Source of the DNA: Spirochaetaceae bacterium
GTDB taxonomy: Bacteria; Spirochaetota; Spirochaetia; SZUA-6; Bin103
Direction of reading: 5' to 3'
DNA: 45,307 nt
Assembly (NCBI GenBank): GCA_028821475.1
Contig: JAPPGB010000012.1
Location: 1-45,307, forward strand
Part shown: one piece after another, positions 33,362-40,699 of the stretch
Numbering within the stretch: position 1 is the first letter of the stretch
Layout of the letters: every line of letters begins with the position of its first letter
The notes under the pieces: generated by a model
Seen by the model: only the letters and a program-made list of their open reading frames with translations
Databases searched by the model: none
What the model was told of the DNA's origin: nothing
Position numbers and translations under genes: made by a program

Positions 33362-34441
33362 TCAGTTGGTGCGGGCGGCGTTGGCGAAGATGGCGACCAT
33401 TTCGGGCCGCAGGGGGTAGCGCAGCGGTTCGCCGGCGAAGTGGCGGCGCGCCTCGTGGCACTGGCCGAGAAACACGCCGAGGTGCGCTCCATAGGTGCCG
33501 CCGGCGCGATGCGGCGTGTGGATCACGTTCGGCAGCCTGCGCAACGGATCGTCCGCCGGGGGCGGCTCCGGACTGTACACGTCGATGCCGGCGCGCAGCT
33601 CGCCGGCGGTCAGCCGTTCAAGCAACGGCGACTGCTCCACTACCGCCATGCGCGACACCAGCACGAAGACCGCGTTGCGCGGCAGCGCCATGATCACGTC
33701 ACGATTGATGATGCCGATGGTCTCCGGGGTGGGCGGAATGGCGATGCAGAACACCTCGCTGCGCGCTGCCATGGCGACCAGGTCGTCCACCTTGCGCCCG
33801 CCCAGGGCCTCAATCCGTTCCGCCGGGATGTAGGGATCGAACGCCTCCCAGTCGGTGTGGAACGGCGCCAGCATGAGGGCGAGTTGGCGGTGGATCTCGC
33901 CGAACCCGGCCAGCCCTACCCGCCGGCCGTGCAACCGCTCCGGTACTTCGGCCAGCTCGGGGTGGTCGCCCCAGCGCACCCAGCCGTTGGCGCCGACCGT
34001 CGTGTGCTCCTGCGCCAGGTTGCGCAGCGTACCCAGCACCAGCGCCAGCTCGTACTCTGCCACGAACGGCGACATGACCGGCGCCGTCTCGCTGATGGCG
34101 ATGCCCTGCGCGATCGCCGCCTCTACGTCGATGAACGTGGCCTGCGTGTAGTGGCAGGTGGAACCGATATAACGCAGCCGCGGCGCCGCCGCGAGGCGCT
34201 CGGCGGACAGGTAGCCCATGCCCTGCGAGCCCCAGCCGCGCAGCACCATGCCGTCGGCATCGGCGAGCGCTTCGTCCACCTGCGCGGCGCGCTGCTCCGG
34301 CGCCTGGTCGGATTGCAGGTGAACCTCCACGCGTTCGGCGAACGGGTCGAGCACCTCCGCGGCCCGCTTGCTCCAGTACTGCGCGATCTGCGGGCTCAAC
34401 CTCCAGGATCCACTCACCACAACGATCTTCGGGCGTGCCAT
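33362..34441 (-). CDS. D-isomer-specific 2-hydroxyacid dehydrogenase, tandem copy B
   Basis: 359-residue paralogue of copy A with the same length and architecture. GGAGG precedes ATG 34441 by 5 bases. The triad is kept (VSRMAVVEQ, YSPEPPPADDP, HTPHRAG), and so is the unusual GFGEIHR dinucleotide loop. The copies differ mainly in the N-terminal 50 residues (for example SGSWRLSPQIAQYWSKRAA against FGPWASRQPLDMHWSDAAA), the region that contacts substrate in this family, so different substrates are plausible. The 185-base gap to copy A contains no gene, and each gene has its own ribosome site. Confidence 0.9.
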   Translation of the reverse strand: MARPKIVVVSGSWRLSPQIAQYWSKRAAEVLDPFAERVEVHLQSDQAPEQRAAQVDEALADADGMVLRGWGSQGMGYLSAERLAAAPRLRYIGSTCHYTQATFIDVEAAIAQGIAISETAPVMSPFVAEYELALVLGTLRNLAQEHTTVGANGWVRWGDHPELAEVPERLHGRRVGLAGFGEIHRQLALMLAPFHTDWEAFDPYIPAERIEALGGRKVDDLVAMAARSEVFCIAIPPTPETIGIINRDVIMALPRNAVFVLVSRMAVVEQSPLLERLTAGELRAGIDVYSPEPPPADDPLRRLPNVIHTPHRAGGTYGAHLGVFLGQCHEARRHFAGEPLRYPLRPEMVAIFANAARTN

Positions 34442-34555
34442 GTCTACCTCCCTGTGCGGCCAGGCGCCGGAACGACGACCAGTGTAGCGCAGAGCGCAAC
34501 GCCTTGCCGCCACCTTCGTGATGCGCGTGATTCACGATCGGTCACACACGTTGCC

Positions 34556-34569
34556 GTGTACACTATAAT
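34556..34569 (+). promoter_or_regulatory. Promoter -10 with adjoining operator palindrome of the RHH/VapC operon
   Basis: A consensus TATAAT (34564-34569) abuts the perfect palindrome GTGTACAC (34556-34563), itself next to the dyad ACACG-TTGC-CGTGT (34546-34559). ATG 34586 follows 16 bases after the -10, so the transcript leader is very short. Operators overlapping the promoter are the norm for autoregulated toxin-antitoxin operons. Confidence 0.6.
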
Positions 34570-34585
34570 CGTGTAGAGTGATGCC

Positions 34586-34810
34586 ATGCGGAACATCACT
34601 CTGAGCGCCGACGAGGCGCTGATCCAGGCCGCGCGCAAGCGGGCGAGCGCTGAGAATACCACGTTGAACGGCGCATTTCGCCGCTGGCTCGCCAGCTATG
34701 CACGGCGTGACCGGCAGGCGGCCGACGCGATGGCGCTGATCGACGAGATCAGCAGTTACGCGCGCACAGGCGGCCAGACATTCAGCCGGGACGAACTGAA
34801 CGAGCGGTGA
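34586..34810 (+). CDS. VapB-type ribbon-helix-helix antitoxin
   Basis: 74 residues: RNITLSADEALIQAARKRA (DNA-binding strand and first helix), TTLNGAFRRWLASYARRDRQ (second helix), and an acidic C-terminal toxin-binding tail ending FSRDELNER. The stop overlaps the toxin start as GTGA. The promoter with palindromic operator lies directly upstream, so the antitoxin, or its complex with the toxin, probably represses its own operon. Confidence 0.78.
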   Translation: MRNITLSADEALIQAARKRASAENTTLNGAFRRWLASYARRDRQAADAMALIDEISSYARTGGQTFSRDELNER

Positions 34811-35247
34811 GCTTCGTCGACTCGAACGTCTTCGTATATCTGTTCGACGAAGCCAATCCGGCAAAGCGGCGGCGCGCCCGGGAGATCGTGCGACTGTCGC
34901 TTTCGCAGAGCTGGGTCGTGAGCTACCAGGTAGTCCAGGAGACGCTCAACGTGATCACGCGCAAACTCAAGACCCCGGTGACGGCAGACCATGCCCGCCG
35001 TTTCCTGAATGCCGTATTGCTTCCGCTGTGGTCGGTCGCGCCTAGTGCCGAGCTGTACCGCCGCGGTCTGGAGATCCAGTCCCGCTACGAGTATGGGTTC
35101 TACGACGCACTGATCATCGCCGCCGCGCTCGAAGCATCCTGCACACGGTTGCTCAGCGAGGACCTGCAGCACGGCCAGAGGATCGACACGCTGACTATCG
35201 AGAATCCGTTTCTGGGTCTACCGCGCAGTGCCGAATCGAATGACTGA
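34807..35247 (+). CDS. VapC-type PIN-domain toxin
   Basis: 146-residue PIN ribonuclease, GTG start overlapping the antitoxin stop. Active-site acids: Asp5 in SFVDSNVFVYLFD, Glu in YQVVQETLNVI, Asp in YGFYDALIIAAALEA and the last pair in LLSEDLQHGQ. All four are present, so the toxin looks intact and the operon complete. VapC toxins cleave tRNA or rRNA in characterised cases; the target here is unknown. Confidence 0.85.
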   Translation: MSFVDSNVFVYLFDEANPAKRRRAREIVRLSLSQSWVVSYQVVQETLNVITRKLKTPVTADHARRFLNAVLLPLWSVAPSAELYRRGLEIQSRYEYGFYDALIIAAALEASCTRLLSEDLQHGQRIDTLTIENPFLGLPRSAESND

Positions 35248-35568
35248 TCAATATTGCGCCGAGGTCTCGAGTTGCACTCGACAGCGCTGCAGCGTGTCCT
35301 CGAACGCCGGGTCGCTGCGCAGCCACCGGAAGTCGCACTCCCGGCAGCGGCCGTCGCGGCTCAGTTCGTCCAGGTAGACGGCGGCCAACTCACCGCGGGT
35401 GCAGCCCTCCGGCAGCGGCTCCCGCGGGGCGCCGCAGAGAAAAGCCAGCAGGTCGTCGAGGTAGCGCAATGCCTCGTTGCGTACTCGCAATTGCGAGAAT
35501 GCCAGCAGCAGGTATTGCAGGGTCAGGAGCCGGGTCGGACTCTCGGCCCGGGGCAGGGTGTCAGTCAT
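35248..35568 (-). CDS. Hypothetical protein with a C-terminal CxxC
   Basis: 106 residues, not recognised. ATG 35568 is preceded by AAGGGGGC. The predicted protein has a helical N-terminal half (TRLLTLQYLLLAFSQLRVRN, EALRYLDDLLAFLCG) and a C-terminal half with GRCRECDFRWLRSD, where two cysteines spaced CxxC could bind metal. The gene converges with the VapC gene, with adjoining stops (35247/35248). Codon use is compatible with a real gene, but the evidence is limited to frame, ribosome site and amino-acid composition. Confidence 0.5.
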   Translation of the reverse strand: MTDTLPRAESPTRLLTLQYLLLAFSQLRVRNEALRYLDDLLAFLCGAPREPLPEGCTRGELAAVYLDELSRDGRCRECDFRWLRSDPAFEDTLQRCRVQLETSAQY

Positions 35569-35654
35569 CTTATCGCCCCCTTGACAACAAGCTACCCCAC
35601 GCGCGCCGCGGCGCCGTGAAAGTCCGGTGAACCTTCTGTTAAGGTGCGCTAACC

Positions 35655-36749
35655 ATGATCGACGCGGCGAGACTGCTCGACACGTTCCTCACGATTCTGC
35701 GCATCGACAGCTACCACCCCAACGAGGACCCGGTGGTCGACGCGCTGCGCCCCAAGCTGCTGCAGGCCGGGATGGTCCTGCAGGCCGACCCGCATCGCAA
35801 CGTGCTCGGCTACTGGCCGGGATCGGACGCCAAGGCTGACCACGAGCCGGTCCTGCTGTGCGCTCATACCGATACGGTTCGGCCGACGCCCGGCATGGAG
35901 CCGGTGATTCGCGACGGTGCGGTGCACACCGACGGATCGAGCGTGCTCGGCGCCGATGACAAGGCGGCGGTCGCCGCGATGGTGGAAGCGGTGGAGGGGA
36001 TTGCCGCCGAGGGCGTGGCCCACCCGCCGGTGGAGCTGCTGTTTACCGTGGGCGAGGATGTCGGCCACATCGGCTCCAAGGCGTTCGACGTAGCCCCGGT
36101 GCGCTCGCCGATGGCATTCATTGCGGACGTCGACGGGCCGGTCGGCGCCGTGATTCTGGCCAGCCCGTGGTCGGAGACGCTGGTCGTCAGCTTCCGCGGC
36201 CGCGCCGCACACGCCGGTACCGAGCCGGAGTCGGGCCGCAGTGCCCTGCAGATGGCCGCGCGCGCCATCGACCGGATGCGGCTCGGCCGCGTCGATGCGC
36301 ACACCACCGCCAACGCCGGGGTGCTCACCGGCGGCGAGGAATCGAACATCATCCCGGCCCACGCCGAGCTGAAGCTGCAGGTGCGCAGCCTCGACGAAGG
36401 CGCGTTCCAGGCCCACCGGTCGCACCTGCTGGAGTGCTGCCGGCAAGGTGCCGAGGCGTTCGGCGGCAGCGCCGAGGTGGAGTCGGTCAACTCGACCACC
36501 GGTTATCGCTTCCCCGAGGAAGCGGCGGTAGTGCAGCGGGCGCAGCGTGCGATCCGCGCGGCCGGGCTGACCCCGCGCCTCGCGACCTCAGGCGGAACCA
36601 GCGACGCCAACGAGTTCAACGCCAAGGGCCTGCCCACGGCGGTCATCTCGGTCGGCTACCGCGACATCCACACCAACCAGGAATCAATGCCCCTCGACGA
36701 GCTGGAACGCCTGACCCAGGTATGCCGCGCCCTGATGCTCGGAACGTGA
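35655..36749 (+). CDS. M20-family metallopeptidase
   Basis: 364-residue M20 (di-zinc) peptidase or deacylase. Ligands visible: His71 and catalytic Asp73 in LLCAHTDTV, bridging Asp101 in LGADDKAAV, catalytic Glu134 with Asp135 in FTVGEDVGHIG (the second position is usually Glu), Asp158 in AFIADVDG, and the last His in YRDIHTNQESM. The dimerisation domain starts RGRAAHAGTEPESGRSA. The arrangement is closest to the peptidase T / YqjE branch, so cleavage of di- or tripeptides is likely, fitting the peptide importers in this window. Start ATG 35655 has AAGGTG at 9 bases. No signal peptide, so cytoplasmic. Confidence 0.88.
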   Translation: MIDAARLLDTFLTILRIDSYHPNEDPVVDALRPKLLQAGMVLQADPHRNVLGYWPGSDAKADHEPVLLCAHTDTVRPTPGMEPVIRDGAVHTDGSSVLGADDKAAVAAMVEAVEGIAAEGVAHPPVELLFTVGEDVGHIGSKAFDVAPVRSPMAFIADVDGPVGAVILASPWSETLVVSFRGRAAHAGTEPESGRSALQMAARAIDRMRLGRVDAHTTANAGVLTGGEESNIIPAHAELKLQVRSLDEGAFQAHRSHLLECCRQGAEAFGGSAEVESVNSTTGYRFPEEAAVVQRAQRAIRAAGLTPRLATSGGTSDANEFNAKGLPTAVISVGYRDIHTNQESMPLDELERLTQVCRALMLGT

Positions 36750-36838
36750 CCGAGTCGTGCCGGCCAACCAGCCGGAAATCTCTCCACGGTGCCCTATTTC
36801 GCCAGGCACATCAGGCGCAGCCCCGTCGCGCCTTGCGG

Positions 36839-37204
36839 GTGCCGACGCTGGCGGAGATCTGCCGCATCAAGGCGTGGTTGTGTTTGATCCGGAACGCGAC
36901 GCGAGACTACCTGGATTTTGCCGCGCTCGCGGACCGAATTGGCGAGGCGGGCGCGGTGTCGGTGGTGATTGCCATGGACGACTACTACGCCGATCAGATC
37001 GGTGCCGGCGGCCGGCGGGTTGCCACCCAGGTTGCCAGGCAGCTCGCCGAGCCGCACCCGGACGACCTGTCGAGTGTCGACCTGGCTTCGTACCGCAAGC
37101 TGGACCGCCGCTGGCAGAACTGGCAGACGGTAGCCGACTGGTGCCGCCGAATCGCCGTCGGGGTACTCGACCAGGTCGCCAAGGCGCCGCAGGGCACTCC
37201 GTGA
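36839..37204 (+). pseudogene. C-terminal part of an AbiEii/nucleotidyltransferase-type toxin
   Basis: About 120 residues beginning VPTLAEICRIKAWLCLIRNATRDYLDFAALADRIG, listed here in parts: VPTLAEICRIKAWL and NATRDYLDFAALADRIG. These match the C-terminal half of the nucleotidyl transferase AbiEii/AbiGii-like proteins that are paired with a helix-turn-helix antitoxin. The N-terminal nucleotidyltransferase core (GS...DxD) is missing: upstream the frame runs into the end of the M20 gene and unrelated sequence. The stop overlaps the start of the helix-turn-helix gene (GTGA), the original operon junction. The toxin is therefore probably inactive while its partner survives. Confidence 0.65.
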
Positions 37205-37716
37205 TTCACCGCCACTGCGAGGTGCCGCCGGACCTGCCGGTCGCGGAGTTGCCGGCGGTCGCGATCGCGGATCTCCTGGAGCGCGGCGACCTGCAGGACT
37301 GGCAGCCGCTCGCCGGCGCCATCCGTCGCGACCCCTGGGGCAGTCTGGCCACCTCGGTGGCGCGCCTCCTCGACGCCTACCCGCGGTACGGTACCTCGCC
37401 GCTGTGGCGGGCCTGGATCGACCGCTGTCGGACACGCACTCCGAAAGCCTCGCGGGCTGCCCAGGAGGCATCCGACGCTCAGCCGGTCTCTCTCGCCGCG
37501 CTCCGGCGCGACCTCGGTCTCACCCAGGCGCAAGTCGCCCGCCGCCTGCGAATGACCCAGTCGGACGTGTCCAAGCTGGAACGGCGCGAGGACGTGCGGT
37601 TGTCCACTCTCCTGGCGTACGCCCGTGCCCTCAACGGCCGCCTGCGTGTCATGTTCGACGACGGCGAAACGACGCGCGAGGTCCAACTCAAGCCACGACC
37701 GGATGGGAGCCGCTGA
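37201..37716 (+). CDS. XRE-family helix-turn-helix protein, partner of the truncated toxin
   Basis: 171 residues from GTG 37201. The C-terminal half is a helix-turn-helix: SLAALRRDLGLTQAQVARRL, MTQSDVSKLERREDVRLSTL, then YARALNGRLRVMFDDGE, the usual end of HigA/XRE-type antitoxins that fold onto a beta strand. The N-terminal 90 residues (DLPVAELPAVAIADLLERGD, RDPWGSLATSVARLLDAYPRYG) are an alpha-helical region common to antitoxins of AbiEii-like pairs. It overlaps the toxin remnant by four bases. It likely bound its own promoter, now replaced by the end of the M20 gene region. Confidence 0.8.
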   Translation: MIHRHCEVPPDLPVAELPAVAIADLLERGDLQDWQPLAGAIRRDPWGSLATSVARLLDAYPRYGTSPLWRAWIDRCRTRTPKASRAAQEASDAQPVSLAALRRDLGLTQAQVARRLRMTQSDVSKLERREDVRLSTLLAYARALNGRLRVMFDDGETTREVQLKPRPDGSR

Positions 37717-37772
37717 CACCAAACCGCTCATTCGGGGATGGATTACTCGGGATGCTCGAAGCTCGTCCTCGA

Positions 37773-38912
37773 TTACGGAGCCCAGAGGTGGCCGCGGCGG
37801 CGGACAGAGGGCCAGTGGAGGGTGGCGCCAAGGCCGGCTGCCTGTGGAAGGAGCAGGTGGCCGTTCTCGATTCGTTCGGCGGGGGTGATCAGATCCGCGC
37901 GCCAGTGGACCTCGCCGACGGCGTGTTCCAGAGGGAGCGCGCCCGGCACGGCGGCGGTTGCGTGGGCGCTGGCCAGCAGCGAGATGTGTCCCGAGGGACT
38001 GTGCAGCGAGAACGCCCCGCCGCGGCGCAGGGCCGAGTGGCCGGCGCGTACCGCCTCGCCGACTCCGCCACAGTGCTTGACGTCCGGCATGATCACGGAC
38101 ACCGCGCCGGTTTCGAGCAGACGGTCGAAGAAGGCGGCTCCGTAACCCGACTCGCCGCCTGCCACCGGCATCGGCGCCTGCCGGGCAATCTCCGCCGAGT
38201 CCGCGGCCGCGGTGCGCGGCTGGACCGGCTCTTCAAGCCAGCCTACCCCGAGCTGCGCGAGTTCGGCGGCGATCACCGGGGCGGTTGCGGGCGTAAAGCG
38301 GCTGTGACAGTCGACCAGCAGGCGGGCTGCGGGGCCGATGGCGCTACGCACCTTCCGCACCCTTGCCAGCCCCGCAGCGGCCGCGCTCAGGATGCGGTCC
38401 GGCGGGAGTGCCGTAGAAACCTCGTCGAACGGCGCGCACTTGATCGCACGGAACCCGGCGCGCGCGGCCCGGTCCGCGGCGCGCCCAAAGTCCGCCGGCA
38501 TGCGGGCCGTGGCGTGGAGGCCTCGGTTGATGTTGGCATACAGCTCGACGCTCGCGGCCGCTTCCGCGCCGAGGAAGCGATACAGGCTCACCCCTGCCCG
38601 GACAGCTTCGAGCTGCGCGACCGCGCTGCGCAGCGCGCTGACCGCGGTTGCGCGCACCACGTCGCGTTGCAGCCGCTCCGGCGTCAGGCCCAGCCGCTCG
38701 GCTACCTGCAACTCGTCGGCCGGCTGGCGCTCCCGCAACGCCGCTACCAACTCCGCCAGGATATCGGCAACCTGCTTCGAGCGGTCACCGAGTGTGATCT
38801 CTACCGCCGTAACAGCACCTTCTCCGTCGGCCAGCTCGGCGAACACCCAGGTAGTGCGGGGCGTGGCGGTGACCGCCGCGAGCCTGCTGACCCACAGCCG
38901 GGTACCGTTCAC
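37773..38912 (-). CDS. Mandelate racemase / muconate lactonizing enzyme family protein
   Basis: 379-residue enolase-superfamily enzyme from GTG 38912 (GGAGGGG upstream). Metal ligands: Asp in LLVDCHSRF, Glu in WLEEPVQP and Glu in VAGGESGYG. Acid-base groups: Lys in RAIKCAPFD, Asp/Lys in IMPDVKHCGG and His in FSLHSPSGH. The capping domain is short but present. Members abstract the alpha-proton of a carboxylate and dehydrate or epimerise sugar acids; the KCAP motif (Cys instead of the usual second Lys) sets it apart from classic mandelate racemase, so the substrate cannot be named. It stands alone on its strand, next to the toxin-antitoxin pair at 38997-39870. Confidence 0.87.
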   Translation of the reverse strand: MNGTRLWVSRLAAVTATPRTTWVFAELADGEGAVTAVEITLGDRSKQVADILAELVAALRERQPADELQVAERLGLTPERLQRDVVRATAVSALRSAVAQLEAVRAGVSLYRFLGAEAAASVELYANINRGLHATARMPADFGRAADRAARAGFRAIKCAPFDEVSTALPPDRILSAAAAGLARVRKVRSAIGPAARLLVDCHSRFTPATAPVIAAELAQLGVGWLEEPVQPRTAAADSAEIARQAPMPVAGGESGYGAAFFDRLLETGAVSVIMPDVKHCGGVGEAVRAGHSALRRGGAFSLHSPSGHISLLASAHATAAVPGALPLEHAVGEVHWRADLITPAERIENGHLLLPQAAGLGATLHWPSVRRRGHLWAP

Positions 38913-38996
38913 ACTGCCCCTCCGCTGGCGGCCCGTACGCGCCGCCGGCAGGTTCTCGAGATGGCGACCAACCGGCCCGACACGGGCGAGTTGCGA

Positions 38997-39503
38997 CTAT
39001 TCGGAGGCGGGATACTCGCGGACAGCACGGAGGAACACTTCGAAATCCTGCAGATCGGCCAGCACAGCCGGATGGGCGGCGTCCAGGGTCGCGAGCAGGA
39101 AGTCGATGCGGACCCAGTCATATTCCATCTCCACGTAGTATCGGCGGAAGTGGCGAAACCGCAGCAACTCGCGGAGGCGGACGAGATTGGTGTCGCCTAC
39201 CACCTTCGCCCGTACCCCTTCGATCTCGAGGTTCATCTTTTCCAGGAGCGCCGTATGCCAGCGCGCCGACGCCAAATCATTCTCGAAGAAACCGGAAACG
39301 CGAACGAAGAATGTCTCGAGAACCGTGTAGTAGATCTCCAGGTAGCCGGCAACGATCAGCGCACCGTCATCGGTGCGGCCGATGCGCGGTAGCGTCGCAT
39401 CGCGCGCGTTGCGAAGCTTCCCGTAGATCGCTTGTACGCGCTGCTTCGCCTGCGCGAGCTCGGCGATCAGCTCGTCCAGGCTGCGATCAGACGGCGTCGC
39501 CAT
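38997..39503 (-). CDS. HepT-like ribonuclease toxin
   Basis: 168-residue all-helical protein of the HepT-like family, downstream partner of an MNT nucleotidyltransferase. The family motif region reads LRFRHFRRYYVEMEYDW; related toxins have R-x4-H-x-Y (for example RHVFRHAY), and here the stretch appears one residue shorter with Arg at the catalytic His, so activity is uncertain. Other family traits are present: N-terminal helix LDELIAELAQAKQRVQAIYG and GYLEIYYTVLETFFVRVSG. The start overlaps the MNT gene by 17 bases. Confidence 0.7.
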   Translation of the reverse strand: MATPSDRSLDELIAELAQAKQRVQAIYGKLRNARDATLPRIGRTDDGALIVAGYLEIYYTVLETFFVRVSGFFENDLASARWHTALLEKMNLEIEGVRAKVVGDTNLVRLRELLRFRHFRRYYVEMEYDWVRIDFLLATLDAAHPAVLADLQDFEVFLRAVREYPASE

Positions 39504-39870
39504 GTTGCCACGCGACTCTGCCGAAGCGACGGATGAGGTTGGCGCGCCCCCGCTCGAGACGCTCCATCACGACCAGGTCGACCGGCAGGTCGGTCATCAG
39601 CTCCGCTTGCGACCGTATGGATGCAAGAGCTTGTTCGTCGCCGTCCATCCCTTCGATCGCGATATCGATATCGGAGATCTCGCTGAAGCGTTCGGTATGG
39701 ACCAGCGACCCCCACTGGTAGATCCGGCGGGGCTGGTACTCCGCCGCTATGGCAGAGATGATCCGCCCCGTGTCGCGCTGTGCCGTCTGCAGCCGGCGGC
39801 GGAGGCCCTCGCGCCGCCTTTCGCGGCGGCGCGCTACCCAGCGCGCAGCAGCAGCACTGTCGACAGCCAT
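39487..39870 (-). CDS. MNT-type nucleotidyltransferase antitoxin
   Basis: 127-residue minimal nucleotidyltransferase. The active site is YQWGSLVHTERFSEISDIDIAI: GS, then an 11-residue gap, then DID (the canonical gap is 10), with a later acidic residue in PVDLVVME. In characterised MNT/HepT pairs the antitoxin AMPylates the Tyr of the toxin's motif and silences it. ATG 39870 with GGAGG upstream is the start; an Arg-rich helix (WVARRRERRREGLRRRL) precedes the core. The gene precedes and overlaps the HepT-like gene, as in known systems. Confidence 0.75.
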   Translation of the reverse strand: MAVDSAAAARWVARRRERRREGLRRRLQTAQRDTGRIISAIAAEYQPRRIYQWGSLVHTERFSEISDIDIAIEGMDGDEQALASIRSQAELMTDLPVDLVVMERLERGRANLIRRFGRVAWQHGDAV

Positions 39871-39953
39871 CGCTCCTCCATGAGTGACCACAGTAGCATA
39901 CCATGGATGCCACGGCTCCCGAGACTTCCTCCCGTTGTGTTGTGCCCGGCGGC

Positions 39954-39982
39954 TTGACGCCGGTGATACCATGACAGATACC
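39954..39982 (+). promoter_or_regulatory. Candidate promoter of the AbrB/VapC operon
   Basis: TTGACG (39954-39959), 17-base spacer, GATACC (39977-39982). The -10 lies inside the first of two 20-base direct repeats that run through the start codon, which suits autoregulation. Confidence 0.4.
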
Positions 39983-40006
39983 ATTGTACCATGAGAATTA
40001 CCATTG
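39967..40006 (+). repeat. Two tandem 20-base repeats spanning the antitoxin start codon
   Basis: Copies at 39967-39986 and 39987-40006 share 17 of 20 bases; each begins TACCATGA and ends TACCATTG, so TACCAT occurs four times (39967, 39979, 39987, 39999). The second copy contains the antitoxin start ATG 39991. The first contains an ATG opening an 8-codon frame (MTDTIVP-stop, 39971-39994) whose TGA overlaps the antitoxin ATG. Operator array, leader peptide, or both. Confidence 0.7.
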
Positions 40007-40260
40007 ATCGTGCCGGGCGGGTCGTGGTCCCAAAGCAGTTGCGGGATCGGTTCAATCTCGTGGCCGGAACGGAACTGGAGATCGAAGCTGTCGGCGACGG
40101 GTTGCAGCTTCGCAAGGTCGTGAGCGAACCGACGTTGATACGGAAAAAGGGATTCCTGGTTCATCATGGCGCGAGTCCTTCCGCGATCGACATCGGTGAA
40201 TTCATCCGCGCTGAACGCGAGGCGCGCATTCGCCACGTTGCCTCGGCGGGAACCGACTGA
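39991..40260 (+). CDS. AbrB/MazE-type antitoxin
   Basis: 89-residue SpoVT-AbrB fold: MRITIDRAGRVVVPKQLRDR, FNLVAGTELEIEAVGDGLQL, RKV forms the swapped-hairpin DNA-binding domain, and the tail IDIGEFIRAEREARIRHVA would occupy the toxin active site. The stop shares one base with the toxin start (TGATG). Tandem 20-base repeats cover the start codon, giving natural operator sites. Confidence 0.85.
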   Translation: MRITIDRAGRVVVPKQLRDRFNLVAGTELEIEAVGDGLQLRKVVSEPTLIRKKGFLVHHGASPSAIDIGEFIRAEREARIRHVASAGTD

Positions 40261-40691
40261 TGCGCACGCTGTTCGATACGTCGGTCCTGGTACCCGCGGT
40301 CACCGACCAGCTTGGCAACCATGAGGCGGCACTCGACGCATTATCTCGCTACACGCAGGGAGAGCACGAGGGATACTGTTCCGCTCACGCGCTGGCGGAG
40401 TGCTTTGCTACGCTGACCGCCTTGCCGCTGCCCACGCGAATCGTGCCGGAAGAGGCGCGAATGCTGGTGGAGGAGGACATGGCGAAAAAGCTGGCGGTCG
40501 TGGAGCTTGCCTCCGACGACTACCGGAGTGTGCTTCGCCGCGTCGCCGACCTGGGTCTGGCGAGCGGCTCCATCTACGATGCACTGCACATGTACTGCGC
40601 GGGCAAGGTCGGCGCCGACCAGGTTCTCACCTACAACGTGCGGCACATCAAGCGCTTCCAACTGCCCGGTGTCGTGGTGACCACCCCGTAG
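40260..40691 (+). CDS. VapC-type PIN-domain toxin
   Basis: 143-residue PIN ribonuclease: Asp6 in RTLFDTSVLVPAV, Glu in HALAECFATLT, Asp in GSIYDALHMYCA; the last position reads LTYNVRHIKRF with Asn where some relatives have Asp, as often in this VapC branch. It overlaps the AbrB antitoxin by one base and is followed after 8 bases by the propeller protein gene, so readthrough is likely. Confidence 0.87.
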   Translation: MRTLFDTSVLVPAVTDQLGNHEAALDALSRYTQGEHEGYCSAHALAECFATLTALPLPTRIVPEEARMLVEEDMAKKLAVVELASDDYRSVLRRVADLGLASGSIYDALHMYCAGKVGADQVLTYNVRHIKRFQLPGVVVTTP

Positions 40692-40699
40692 GCGGCGCC

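Noticed and set aside
35581-35586. TTGACA as -35 of a promoter for the M20 gene
   Set aside because: No acceptable -10 lies 16-18 bases downstream; the sequence there is GC-rich.
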